Shown piece by piece: positions 42,530 through 50,705 of a DNA stretch of 64,000 bases (the first letter of the stretch is position 1; every line of letters starts with the position of its first letter). Source of the DNA: Chitinophaga agrisoli. GTDB taxonomy: Bacteria > Bacteroidota > Bacteroidia > Chitinophagales > Chitinophagaceae. Under the pieces are notes generated by a model. That model did not search any database, was not told the origin of the DNA, and was given only the letters and a program-made list of their open reading frames with translations. A program made the position numbers and the translations under genes. The stretch is from the NCBI RefSeq assembly GCF_008386695.1, contig NZ_VUOC01000003.1, positions 296,421 to 360,420 of the forward strand, in the 5' to 3' direction.

Positions 42530-45277
42530 ATGATTCGTATGATCCCAAGCAGTTCGGAAAGCCAAGCAAAGGCGTACTTTTCGGACGTACTTTCTAAATC
42601 TGATTATTATATCAACGATCAGGAACTGCAAGGCCAGTTTCGTGGCCTTTTGGCTGAACGCCTTGGAATTGATAAGCCAGCCACGAAAGGAATTTTCTAC
42701 TTATTGTGTGAAAACAAAAATCCGGTAACGGGCGGCTCCCTTACGCCCCGCACCAAAGAAGCGCGAATTGTCGGGTACGACATTAATTTCCACTGTCCTA
42801 AATCTCTTTCCATCCTGCATATGCTTGCCAAAGACAATCATATTATGGATGCTTTCCAGCAGAGCGTTTATGAAACCATGCGGGAAATAGAAGCTGAAAG
42901 CCGCACCCGTGTGCGAAAAAAAGGTGCCTATGATGATCGTGTGACCGCAGAGCTTGCATGGGCTGAATTTATTCACCAGACAGCCCGCCCGGTTGGATAT
43001 GTACCTGACCCGCACCTGCACGCCCATTGCTTTGTTTTCAATGCCACATGGGACGCGCAGGAAAAAGAAATCAAGGCCGGGAAATTCAGGGACATCAAAC
43101 GGGACATGCCTTATTTTCAGGCGCGCTTCCATAAACGCCTGTCAGATAAAATGATTGCTTTGGGCTATCGCGTGAGACGGACGGATCATTCGTTTGAAAT
43201 CGAAGGCGTACCGCAAGCGGCTATCGATCACTTTTCCAAACGCACAAATGAAATCGGCCAGATTGCCAAAGAAAAAGGTATCACGGATGCCAAAGAACTT
43301 GCTGAATTGGGTGCCCGTACCCGTAGAAAAAAGCAAAAAAAGGGCTTGGGCATGGATGTATTAAAAACGGAGTGGAAAAAGCAAATACGCCTGCTTAATG
43401 GAGATAAGAACCTCGACCAAGGCCAATCGATACGCTTTGCTACGGTGAAGGAAACGCAAACACCGCAGCCGGAGCAAAGCGTCGATTATGCCTTGCGTCA
43501 TTGTTTTGAACGGGCTTCCGTCAAACCGGACAGGCGTATCCTTGAACATGCCTATCGTCACGCCATCGGAAGCCCCGGCGTTTCACTCGACACTATTACG
43601 GATTGCTTTTTGCGGGATGACCGCTTGCTCCATGTTAAACAAGGCAGTCAGACATTTACCACGACAAAAGAGGTTTTAACTGAAGAAAAGCGGATGGTTG
43701 AGCTGGCACGGGATGGAAGGGGCAAATTTGCCCCTCTCTATCCGCAGGAAGTCCCGGATATCAAACTGGATGCGCAGCAATCCAAAGCCGTGAGGCATGT
43801 ACTCACCACAAAAAATCTTATCTCCATTATTCGCGGGGCTGCCGGCACCGGCAAAACGAAACTTATGCAGCAGGCCGTCGCCCTTATCGGAAAAATTGGG
43901 AAAAAGGTCATTGTTGTCGCTCCTACTATAGAAGCCTCCCACGGTGTTCTAAAAGAGGATGGTTTCAAGGATGCGGAAACCGTCGCTAAACTTTTGTCGT
44001 CTCCCGGCTTACAAAATTCGCTCAATGGGCAAGTCCTGTGGGTGGATGAGGCTGGAATGCTTGGGACAAAAGATATGACAGCGCTGATTGAATTGGCGAC
44101 CAAGAAAAACGCCCGCCTTATCTTGGGCGGCGACACCCGCCAGCATTCCGCCGTTGTTCGCGGGGATGCCTTGCGTATCCTGAATACAGTGGGCGGCATA
44201 AAAGCGGCAGAGGTAGAAAAGATTTACCGCCAGAAAAATGAATACTACCGTGCAGCCGTTGAAGACCTTTCCAAAGGTGCAATTGGTGATGCTTTTGAAA
44301 AACTGGAAAGTATGGGATCGATCAAGAATGTCGATCTTCTCAACCCGCATGAAGCACTGGTCAATGATTACACGGATGCGCTTAAAAGAAAGAAATCCGC
44401 TTTGGTTATTTCCCCCACGCATAAGCATGGGGATGCGGTCACGGCAGAAATTCGTAAAAAGCTGCGGCAGCTTGGCCTTATCGGAAAAAAGGAAATCACG
44501 GTCAAGTGGTTGGTTAATCTTAATCTGACGCAAGCCGATAAAGAAGATTGGCGCAGTTTTCGGGACGGTCATGTTATCCAGTTCAATCAGCATGTAGCGG
44601 GTGGCAAGCGGGGGAGTGTCTGGGCTGTAAAATCAACCAGTGACCGGGATGTGATTATTCAGGACACGGAAGGGAAAACAATGTCCCTGCCCCGTGACAA
44701 GGCCAGCCGTTTTGATGTTTACCGGAAAACAGAAATAGGAATATCCACGGGTGACAGTGTAAAAATCACACGCGACAGCCTCGATGAAAAAAAGAAGCGG
44801 CTTAATAACGGCATGACCTTCGATGTCGTGGCTATTGATAAAAAGGGAAATATCATCCTACGGAATAAGCGCAGCAAGGCAACCTATAGCCTGAAAGCGG
44901 ATTTCGGGCATATGACCCATGCGCATTGTATTACGTCCCATGCCTCACAAGGGAAAACCGTGGATGAAGTGTTTATTGCACAACCTGCCTCCACGTTTCC
45001 GGCCACGGATTTAAAGCAGTTTTATGTTTCCGTATCGCGCGGCAAGCATAACGTATCGATTTATACCGATGATAAGGCGGCGCTTCTGGAACACGCCTCC
45101 AACATGCGGGACAGGTATTCCGCACTGGAACTGCTATCCGGCGAAACGGTGCATGAACAGCACATAGCACTAAAGCAAAGAAACGACTATGCGTCACCCG
45201 GCAAGGACAAAGCTGTAACCAAAGATCATCTGAAAAACATGGCTACTAAAGACAAGGATTATGAGCCAGAGCTTTAG
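42530..45277 (+). CDS. MobF-family relaxase/helicase (TrwC/TraI-like)
   Basis: The 915-residue protein has an N-terminal TrwC relaxase domain (residues about 1-290) with paired tyrosines (DYYIND, Tyr26-27) and the three-His metal motif HLHAH at 162-166 (VPDPHLHAHCFVFN). A RecD-like helicase follows: Walker A GAAGTGKTK at 436-444, Walker B VLWVDEAGML, later motifs LILGGDTRQH and the SH3-containing end (THAHCITSHASQGKTVDEVF; FYVSVSRGKHNVSIYTDD). It nicks oriT and unwinds the strand for transfer. It appears intact and overlaps the next gene by 17 bases. Confidence 0.93.
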   Translation: MIRMIPSSSESQAKAYFSDVLSKSDYYINDQELQGQFRGLLAERLGIDKPATKGIFYLLCENKNPVTGGSLTPRTKEARIVGYDINFHCPKSLSILHMLAKDNHIMDAFQQSVYETMREIEAESRTRVRKKGAYDDRVTAELAWAEFIHQTARPVGYVPDPHLHAHCFVFNATWDAQEKEIKAGKFRDIKRDMPYFQARFHKRLSDKMIALGYRVRRTDHSFEIEGVPQAAIDHFSKRTNEIGQIAKEKGITDAKELAELGARTRRKKQKKGLGMDVLKTEWKKQIRLLNGDKNLDQGQSIRFATVKETQTPQPEQSVDYALRHCFERASVKPDRRILEHAYRHAIGSPGVSLDTITDCFLRDDRLLHVKQGSQTFTTTKEVLTEEKRMVELARDGRGKFAPLYPQEVPDIKLDAQQSKAVRHVLTTKNLISIIRGAAGTGKTKLMQQAVALIGKIGKKVIVVAPTIEASHGVLKEDGFKDAETVAKLLSSPGLQNSLNGQVLWVDEAGMLGTKDMTALIELATKKNARLILGGDTRQHSAVVRGDALRILNTVGGIKAAEVEKIYRQKNEYYRAAVEDLSKGAIGDAFEKLESMGSIKNVDLLNPHEALVNDYTDALKRKKSALVISPTHKHGDAVTAEIRKKLRQLGLIGKKEITVKWLVNLNLTQADKEDWRSFRDGHVIQFNQHVAGGKRGSVWAVKSTSDRDVIIQDTEGKTMSLPRDKASRFDVYRKTEIGISTGDSVKITRDSLDEKKKRLNNGMTFDVVAIDKKGNIILRNKRSKATYSLKADFGHMTHAHCITSHASQGKTVDEVFIAQPASTFPATDLKQFYVSVSRGKHNVSIYTDDKAALLEHASNMRDRYSALELLSGETVHEQHIALKQRNDYASPGKDKAVTKDHLKNMATKDKDYEPEL

Positions 45278-45635
45278 GTTTAAATATGACCAGATGCGTG
45301 AGGGTGATCCAACCCAGCAAAATAAATCTTCCGAAAATGATTCCTACTCAATGGAAAGCCATGTCCGGAATGTTTGTTTTGTCTGGCTGGATGGAAGGCG
45401 GGTTTTCCTGAATTACGGCTATCTGGTTTCAGGTGACTATGACCCGGTGGAAGGCAGGATTGTTTTGGCCTTTACCTCTCATGTCCTCACCCTGACAGGC
45501 ATTCATCTGGAGAGCCTGTTTTATGAGTTCATGCAGCATGTGCCGCGCCAGATTATTTGTACTGATCCCCGTTATAACGCAACGGTTGAAAGGAACACAC
45601 CAACCGTAAATGAAATTATCATTGTGCCTGTATGA
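45261..45635 (+). CDS. Hypothetical protein coupled to the relaxase
   Basis: The 124-residue product starts inside the relaxase end (17-base overlap) and overlaps the next small frame by ATGA. The core (MESHVRNVCFVWLDGRRVFL, NYGYLVSGDYDPVEGRIVLAF) is a beta-rich soluble domain seen to follow transfer genes; I do not know its name. Coupled translation suggests an accessory of relaxase function. Confidence 0.65.
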   Translation: MSQSFRFKYDQMREGDPTQQNKSSENDSYSMESHVRNVCFVWLDGRRVFLNYGYLVSGDYDPVEGRIVLAFTSHVLTLTGIHLESLFYEFMQHVPRQIICTDPRYNATVERNTPTVNEIIIVPV

Positions 45636-45796
45636 CCTATGACAACATAACACCGAATATCAGCCTCACGATTGAGGAAATCGACACGCTGGCCGATTTC
45701 AAGCATTTGCTGCTGGAACAGAAGCTCGCCTTGATTTCGTTTATCCACGACTTGTGCCTGACATTGTATCATTCTTTTCGGAGTAACAATGAGTAA
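45632..45796 (+). CDS. Short coupled frame, 54 residues
   Basis: The frame starts at an ATG overlapping the previous stop (ATGA, 45632-45635), and its TAA (45794-45796) lies within the start region of the recombinase (ATG at 45789). It encodes MTYDNITPNISLTIEEID..., ending in a helical, Leu-rich stretch (LLLEQKLALISFIHDL). The overlaps on both sides support translation. No function is recognised. Confidence 0.55.
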   Translation: MTYDNITPNISLTIEEIDTLADFKHLLLEQKLALISFIHDLCLTLYHSFRSNNE

Positions 45797-47434
45797 TATT
45801 GACTACTTCAAACGATTTATTCCTAAAAGCAATAACGAGGAAAAGCCAAACTATGAGGTTTGGTCTTATACCCGTGTGAGTTCCAAGGATCAGTTTGACC
45901 GGAATTCCAGCGTAATAAATCAAATAAATGCTAACCGGGAATATGCATCAAAAAACAACTATCACATTACCGAAGAATTCGGTGGTACGTATGAATCGGC
46001 AAAAACGATTTTACGAGGGCTGAATTTAAACGCCTGATTGACAAGGTAAGAGGAAGCCGGAAAAAGGTGTATGCCATTATCGTGTACAAAATGTCCCGCT
46101 TCAGCCGCTCCGGCGGCAACGCTATAGGTCTTGTGAACATGCTGGTGGAAGAAATGGGCGTGCATCTGATTGAAACGTGCTCCGGCCTTTCTACTACCAC
46201 AGAGCGCGGAAAGATGGCCATTTATGAGAGCCTTTTCCACGCCAGTAAAGAGAACCTCGAACGTAAAGAGATTATTATTCCGTTTATGAAAGCCCATTTA
46301 CGGGAAGGCAAGCGGTTTGGGATTTGCCCCGTGGGGTACGATCATTACGGGCCGCGCGTCCGGAATGACAAATTTATAAGCCGTACCCAAAGGATTGAGA
46401 TAAACAAAGATGGCAAACTGCTGAAAGAAGCATGGAAATGGAAAGTATCCGGTCACTATAGTGATGTGCAAATATTGGCGAAGCTCGAAGCCAGAGGGCT
46501 GCGCCTCTTGCCCCAAAAGCTATCTAAAATATGGCGCAATCCTTTCTACTGTGGCGTGCTGATTTCAAAGATGATTGAGGAGCCTGTGCAGGGCAATTGG
46601 CCGAAAATTGTGAGCCATGAGGATTTTATAAAGGTTCAGCAAATGCTGGAAGGCAACCCCTCCGGCTATCAGCATAAAAAAGATGAAGAAATGCGCCCCC
46701 TCACCCGTCACTTGAAATGCGCATGCTGCAAAGGTTATATGATCGGATATATCAACCGCATTAAGAGTTTGCACTATTATCGCTGTCGGCATTGTAAGGG
46801 GGTAAGCGTCAACGCTCAAACGACTAAACATGCGAGACGCAAAGGCGCTAATGACCTATTCCTTGATTTCTTGGATAATTTCAGTGTTGCCCCTGCGGTG
46901 GTTCCATTGGTGAAGCTGCAACTGACAAAAATGTTTGATCATTTTAATCAAGATCAGACGAATGATGATACACTCAAAACCCAGCTTTCCGATTTGGAAA
47001 AGAAACGGCGGAACCTGCAAATTCGTCATGGTCTGGGGGAAATAGACAAAGAAACCTATGATCTTACAATTGAGCATTTGAATGAACAAATGCAGGCTGT
47101 AAGCAAAGAATTGGATAAGGAAATTCCGAAGGTGCCTAACCTCGACAAATTACTCGAACATTCGCTTGGGAAATTGGGGAAACTGCGGCAGATATGGACT
47201 TCCAGCGATTTGGAGAATAAAAGGCGCTTGCAAAAAATCATCTTCCCTGCCGGTATTTTTTACGATGCGAAAAACCACCTGTGTCTAACCGATAAAATAA
47301 ATGAGTTCGTTCATGCAGCGTCGCTGCTGTCGCAGGTTTCAGGGGAAAAAGAAAACGGGAACTTCCAAGATTTCCTTGAAAATTCCCGTTCTGTAGCGAG
47401 ATCGAGAGTTGAACTCGAGACCTCAGGGTTATGA
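45789..47434 (+). pseudogene. Large serine recombinase with a -1 frameshift
   Basis: Two frames make one protein. 45789-46037 holds the catalytic N-terminus (WSYTRVSSKDQFDRNSSVIN), and the second frame continues from about 46004 with the expected residues (NDFTRAEFKRLIDKVRGSRK, YKMSRFSRSGGNAIGLVNML). The recombinase domain, zinc ribbon (CACCKGYM...CRHC) and coiled coil follow. The shift is a -1 at an A5 run (46001-46005, GCAAAAACG); six A would restore the frame. It may be a sequencing error, a disabled gene or slippage. The last 14 codons run antisense through the tRNA-Met 3' part (ending SRVELETSGL), so the natural C-terminus is probably just before. Confidence 0.8.
47354..47390 (-). terminator. 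Terminator of tRNA-Met, inside the recombinase frame
   Basis: Inverted arms AACGGGAA and TTCCCGTT (47354-47361, 47383-47390) are followed on the minus strand by TTCTTTTTCC. It starts 4 bases past the tRNA 3' end on the minus strand. The recombinase frame passes through it. Confidence 0.65.
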
Positions 47435-47467
47435 ATCCTGCGCTCTAACCGCCTGAGCTACCTCGCC
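47394..47467 (-). tRNA. tRNA-Met (anticodon CAT)
   Basis: The 74-base cloverleaf on the minus strand has acceptor GGCGAGG/TCTCGCT with discriminator A, D-arm GCTC..GAGC, anticodon loop TTCATAA, variable AGGTC and T-arm TCGAG-TTCAACT-CTCGA. CCA is not encoded. The closing pair of the anticodon stem is A-C. CAT could also be read as the lysidine-modified Ile tRNA, but the sequence looks like elongator Met. It marks the right edge of the island; chromosomal genes follow. Confidence 0.93.
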
Positions 47468-47537
47468 ATAATTCCCCTCTTTTTCACTGAGGGAGTGCAA
47501 AGATAATGGTCATTCGCGAAATATCAAACATTTTTTG

Positions 47538-48098
47538 CTAATAAACCCAGGGTATCAAACGGTAAGTTCCCCGCTTATACTCCTCATAGGCCCCTCCCAG
47601 CCCCGCCGTCAGCATTTCCTCTTCTATTTGTATCCGGTACAGGAAAACCACTACCACCGGTACAAACGCTACTACCAGACTGATCCAGTTGTTAACAGAC
47701 ACCCCAAATCCCAGGAACGACAACAACGAGCCTGTATAAGCGGGATGCCGGATCAACCGGTACATCCCGTCCTTTTTGATAGTGTGCCCCTCCCGGATAG
47801 CTACATTCACCGTAAAGAACCGGCCCAGGGATGCAATGGCCACGAACCGGAACGCCATGCCCAGGAGGATCAGCACCAGACCGGTAATACCCACGAAAGC
47901 GGATTTTGCCAGCGGAAAATACGTATGGCGCGCAATCAGCTGGGCGGCCACCGTGGCAATGATGGCGGTTACCCATATGTAGGTAAGGGAGTGTTTTCCC
48001 TCTGGCTTCTTATCCCCCTGTCCGGCGCGGAGTACCCGGTTCAGGATAACTTCGCTCAGGACCCAGCCCAAATAAACGATATAGAAGATATTTTGCAT
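47538..48098 (-). CDS. Isoprenylcysteine carboxyl methyltransferase-like membrane protein
   Basis: The 186-residue protein has about five membrane helices and the ICMT/PEMT signature near its C-terminus: GMYRLIRHPAYTGSLLSFLG, then RIQIEEEMLTAGLGGAYEEY. These form the SAM and lipid site of bacterial isoprenylcysteine or phospholipid methyltransferase-like proteins. The biochemical role in bacteria is usually not known. It is divergent from the terpene synthase 160 bases away and just outside the island. Confidence 0.88.
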   Translation of the reverse strand: MQNIFYIVYLGWVLSEVILNRVLRAGQGDKKPEGKHSLTYIWVTAIIATVAAQLIARHTYFPLAKSAFVGITGLVLILLGMAFRFVAIASLGRFFTVNVAIREGHTIKKDGMYRLIRHPAYTGSLLSFLGFGVSVNNWISLVVAFVPVVVVFLYRIQIEEEMLTAGLGGAYEEYKRGTYRLIPWVY

Positions 48099-48258
48099 AG
48101 AAAATAGAACAGGCTAAAGATACTTCCTTCCAGGGTAACAGCCCCCCTCAGCAATCCTGCCGCAGCAAAACGGCCTATCTTTAGTATAATGAAAACCTTC
48201 CGGGACCGGTTATTGTTATTATAGTGTTCCTTTTACACAATTACCCTAAAATAACCAC

Positions 48259-49260
48259 ATGGAACAGTTACGCCTACCGCAGATATGTTGTCCTTTCCCT
48301 GCTGCTATCAGCCGCTATATAGATGAGGTGAACGCCCATAACATCCACTGGGTGCAACAGTTTAAGCTGGCGCCCTCGCCGCGCCTGTTCGAAGCCTACC
48401 GGAGGGCTAAATTCCCCTGGTTTGTGGGCCGTATCTATCATGGGGCGGACTACCCGGAGCTGTGTGTGGCCTGCGATTTCTGTACCTGGTTGTTTATGGT
48501 GGATGATCTGCTGGAAAAGATAGGGGGCAATAAAACGGAACATGAGCAGGTGGTAGAAGAGATCATGCATGTACTGGAGCAGCAGGAGTGCACCGTCCTC
48601 GGCGAGCATGCGGCCCTTACGGCTGCCCTCATGGATATCTGGGAAAGGCTCAAAGCCATAAGCCCGGCCGCATGGCAGCGCCGGTTCATTGGGAATATGC
48701 GTACCCTCTTTGCCGCTACTTTCTGGGAGCGGAAGAACCGGGCGGCTGTACGGCGGCCTTCCATCGCGGAATATGTGAAGATGCGGCCCTATACCAGCGC
48801 CATGTATCCCTGTATAGACCTGATAGAGATCATCCGGCAATCCTGGCTGCCGGACGATATACGCCTGCACGAATCCATACAGCAGCTAACCCTTACCTGT
48901 ATAGAGGCGGTTTGCTGGGTAAATGACCTGGTGTCCTTTAACAAGGAGTTGCGCATAAACGAACCGCATAACCTGGTGCTGCTGTTGCAGGAGGAGCACC
49001 ATTTCAGCCCCTATGATGCTATTCGCGAGGTCACAGAGGTATGTAATGAGACCATCCGGCATTTTATGTTCCAGGAAGGGCAGTTATTAACGCCGGGCAA
49101 AGCGGTACATGCGTGTTTACCGCATTTTATAGCGGGCCTGCGCTCCTGGATCCGGGGCAACCTGGATTGGTGCGTGTTTGATACAGCGCGTTATGACCTT
49201 AAACTGGTGAAACGTAATGAGGATAGCCTCACTTTCAGTAAGATCTTCCTGGATGAGTGA
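48259..49260 (+). CDS. Class I terpene synthase
   Basis: The 333-residue protein carries both metal-binding motifs of bacterial class I terpene cyclases: an Asp-rich DDLLE (residues 82-86, in FMVDDLLEKI) and NDLVSFNKE (222-230), the NSE/DTE motif NDxxSxxKE. Length and spacing fit bacterial sesqui- or diterpene synthases that ionise farnesyl or geranylgeranyl diphosphate. The product is not predictable. No P450 or prenyltransferase is adjacent; only an ICMT-like membrane methyltransferase is nearby. A terminator follows immediately. Confidence 0.9.
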   Translation: MEQLRLPQICCPFPAAISRYIDEVNAHNIHWVQQFKLAPSPRLFEAYRRAKFPWFVGRIYHGADYPELCVACDFCTWLFMVDDLLEKIGGNKTEHEQVVEEIMHVLEQQECTVLGEHAALTAALMDIWERLKAISPAAWQRRFIGNMRTLFAATFWERKNRAAVRRPSIAEYVKMRPYTSAMYPCIDLIEIIRQSWLPDDIRLHESIQQLTLTCIEAVCWVNDLVSFNKELRINEPHNLVLLLQEEHHFSPYDAIREVTEVCNETIRHFMFQEGQLLTPGKAVHACLPHFIAGLRSWIRGNLDWCVFDTARYDLKLVKRNEDSLTFSKIFLDE

Positions 49261-49269
49261 TAAAAAGAA

Positions 49270-49300
49270 GTCCTGTACCGGATGATACAGGACGTTTTTT
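49270..49300. terminator. Terminator between the terpene synthase and MarR-GNAT genes
   Basis: Perfect 8-bp stem GTCCTGTA/TACAGGAC (49270-49277, 49286-49293) is followed by GTTTTTTG. It lies between convergent genes. Confidence 0.85.
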
Positions 49301-49308
49301 GTTTCTAT

Positions 49309-50262
49309 CTATATCTGGTCTAAACACAATTCCATTTGAATGTTGGCCCGCTCGTAAGGGGAGGGGGGACCGGTGATCTTTTTAAATCCCAGCTTGTGGT
49401 ACAGGTTGATGGCAGGTTTGAGGATGGTGTTGCTCTCCAGGTATACCCGTTTAGCGCCTTTTTCCTGCGCCCAGTGAATGGCTGCCTGTCCCAGTAACCA
49501 GCCAATGTTCTTGCCCCGTACAGCCGGGGACACCGCCATCTTAGCCAGCTCATAGCCACCGTCTTCCATTTTGATCATGGCGCAGGTGCCCACGGGTTGT
49601 TCATCATACATGGCCATCCAGATATGCCCGCCTTTGGAGAGGATGTATTCTTTTGGATGGTCCAGCGCTTTATGGTCTGCCTCTTCCATGGTAAAGTACA
49701 GCGTGATCCACTCTTCATTCAAGTCCTTAAAGGCTTTGGCATATTCCGGGGTATAATCAACGATGTGTACAGCGGCGCTTTCCCGTTGTTTTTTCTCTTC
49801 CTGTACCCGGCGCAGCAAGGTTTTCTGCTCCAGCAGGAATTCCCATTCCGCTATGGCCTTCCACAGATCATACTGGGTAGTTTTCATGGCGGTGTCTACT
49901 GCCGCGCCTACATCTGCGTATTGGGCCTGGATCTTATTGCGGACGGCTTCGCCGGCGGGGGATAGTGTTACAAAGTTCTTGCGGCCGTCCTTTTTGCCTT
50001 TTTTTTCCTTTACGTACCCCTTTTTGGCCATCTCGCGCACGATCTGGCTCACGGAAGGATGGCTGTGGCCTATCTCCTGGGCAATTTCCGTGATGCTCTT
50101 TTCCTCTCCGCGGGAGAGCACATAAAATACCGGGAACCACTTGGGTTGCATGTCAATATCATACAGGGCATAGATCTGGGCGGCTTCTTCCGTCAGCAGG
50201 TCACTAAGGCGGCGTAGGCGGCTGCCCAGCGCCATTTTCCCTATTTCATCGTAGAAGTCCAT
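49309..50262 (-). CDS. MarR-type regulator fused to a GNAT acetyltransferase
   Basis: Residues about 1-150 of the 317-residue protein are a winged-helix MarR domain (ITEIAQEIGHSHPSVSQIVR, then KKGYVKEKKGKKDGRKNFVT for the wing). Residues about 165-317 are a GNAT domain (ELAKMAVSPAVRGKNIGWLL with the acetyl-CoA loop; VYLESNTILKPAINLYHKLG). This fusion is a known bacterial type. It probably senses a ligand or modifies a substrate while repressing its own gene. A palindrome TTACGTAA lies 16-36 bases upstream of the start. Confidence 0.92.
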   Translation of the reverse strand: MDFYDEIGKMALGSRLRRLSDLLTEEAAQIYALYDIDMQPKWFPVFYVLSRGEEKSITEIAQEIGHSHPSVSQIVREMAKKGYVKEKKGKKDGRKNFVTLSPAGEAVRNKIQAQYADVGAAVDTAMKTTQYDLWKAIAEWEFLLEQKTLLRRVQEEKKQRESAAVHIVDYTPEYAKAFKDLNEEWITLYFTMEEADHKALDHPKEYILSKGGHIWMAMYDEQPVGTCAMIKMEDGGYELAKMAVSPAVRGKNIGWLLGQAAIHWAQEKGAKRVYLESNTILKPAINLYHKLGFKKITGPPSPYERANIQMELCLDQI

Positions 50263-50277
50263 AAGATTGAGTGTTAA

Positions 50278-50297
50278 TTACGTAGTTACTTACGTAA
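50278..50297. promoter_or_regulatory. Likely MarR operator, paired TTACGTA sites
   Basis: TTACGTAG (50278-50285) and the palindrome TTACGTAA (50290-50297) form two phased sites 12 bases apart, in front of the MarR-GNAT gene. Autorepression is inferred from position. Confidence 0.55.
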
Positions 50298-50428
50298 ATG
50301 TATGGAGAACCGGATTATTTACCAAATAAAATATGCCTCCTCCCCAGCAACCCCGGCCCTTAACCTTTGCAGGTAATAATTGTTGTACCGGTAGATAAAC
50401 CTATTTCTTCACCAGAAAAACCATTATC

Positions 50429-50638
50429 ATGTCTGTTGTTAAAGTAATTGAGCTCATCGCTACCTCAGAAAACAGCATCGCAGACGCCGTACGTAATGCC
50501 GTTGCTGAAGCATCCAAAACCATCCACAACATCGATTCCGTTTTTGTAAAAGACATTAAAGCCCATGTAAAAGATGGTAAGGTGACCACTTTTGGCGTGA
50601 TCTGTAAAGTTTCTTTCCGGCTGGATGAGGGGCGTTAA
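50429..50638 (+). CDS. Dodecin family flavin-binding protein
   Basis: The 69-residue protein matches dodecin along its whole length: VVKVIELIATSENSIADAVR, NAVAEASKTIHNIDSVFVKD, KVTTFGVICKVSFRLDE. Dodecins assemble into hollow 12-mers that bind flavins (or CoA) in the cytoplasm and act as a flavin store or buffer. A flavin-linked operon (ApbE) lies close by on the other strand. Confidence 0.93.
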   Translation: MSVVKVIELIATSENSIADAVRNAVAEASKTIHNIDSVFVKDIKAHVKDGKVTTFGVICKVSFRLDEGR

Positions 50639-50705
50639 AACAAGGAGCTGCTATTAAAAGGCAGCACCAGCCGATGAGGAATTAATACTGTTGGGCCAAT
50701 AGCTA

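Noticed and set aside
26757-47400. One element bounded by matching att repeats at 26757 and 47394
   Set aside because: The two tRNA-end sequences agree in only about 12 of 15 bases with a shared GTAGCG, too little for a safe att pair; the two sites may come from different tRNAs.
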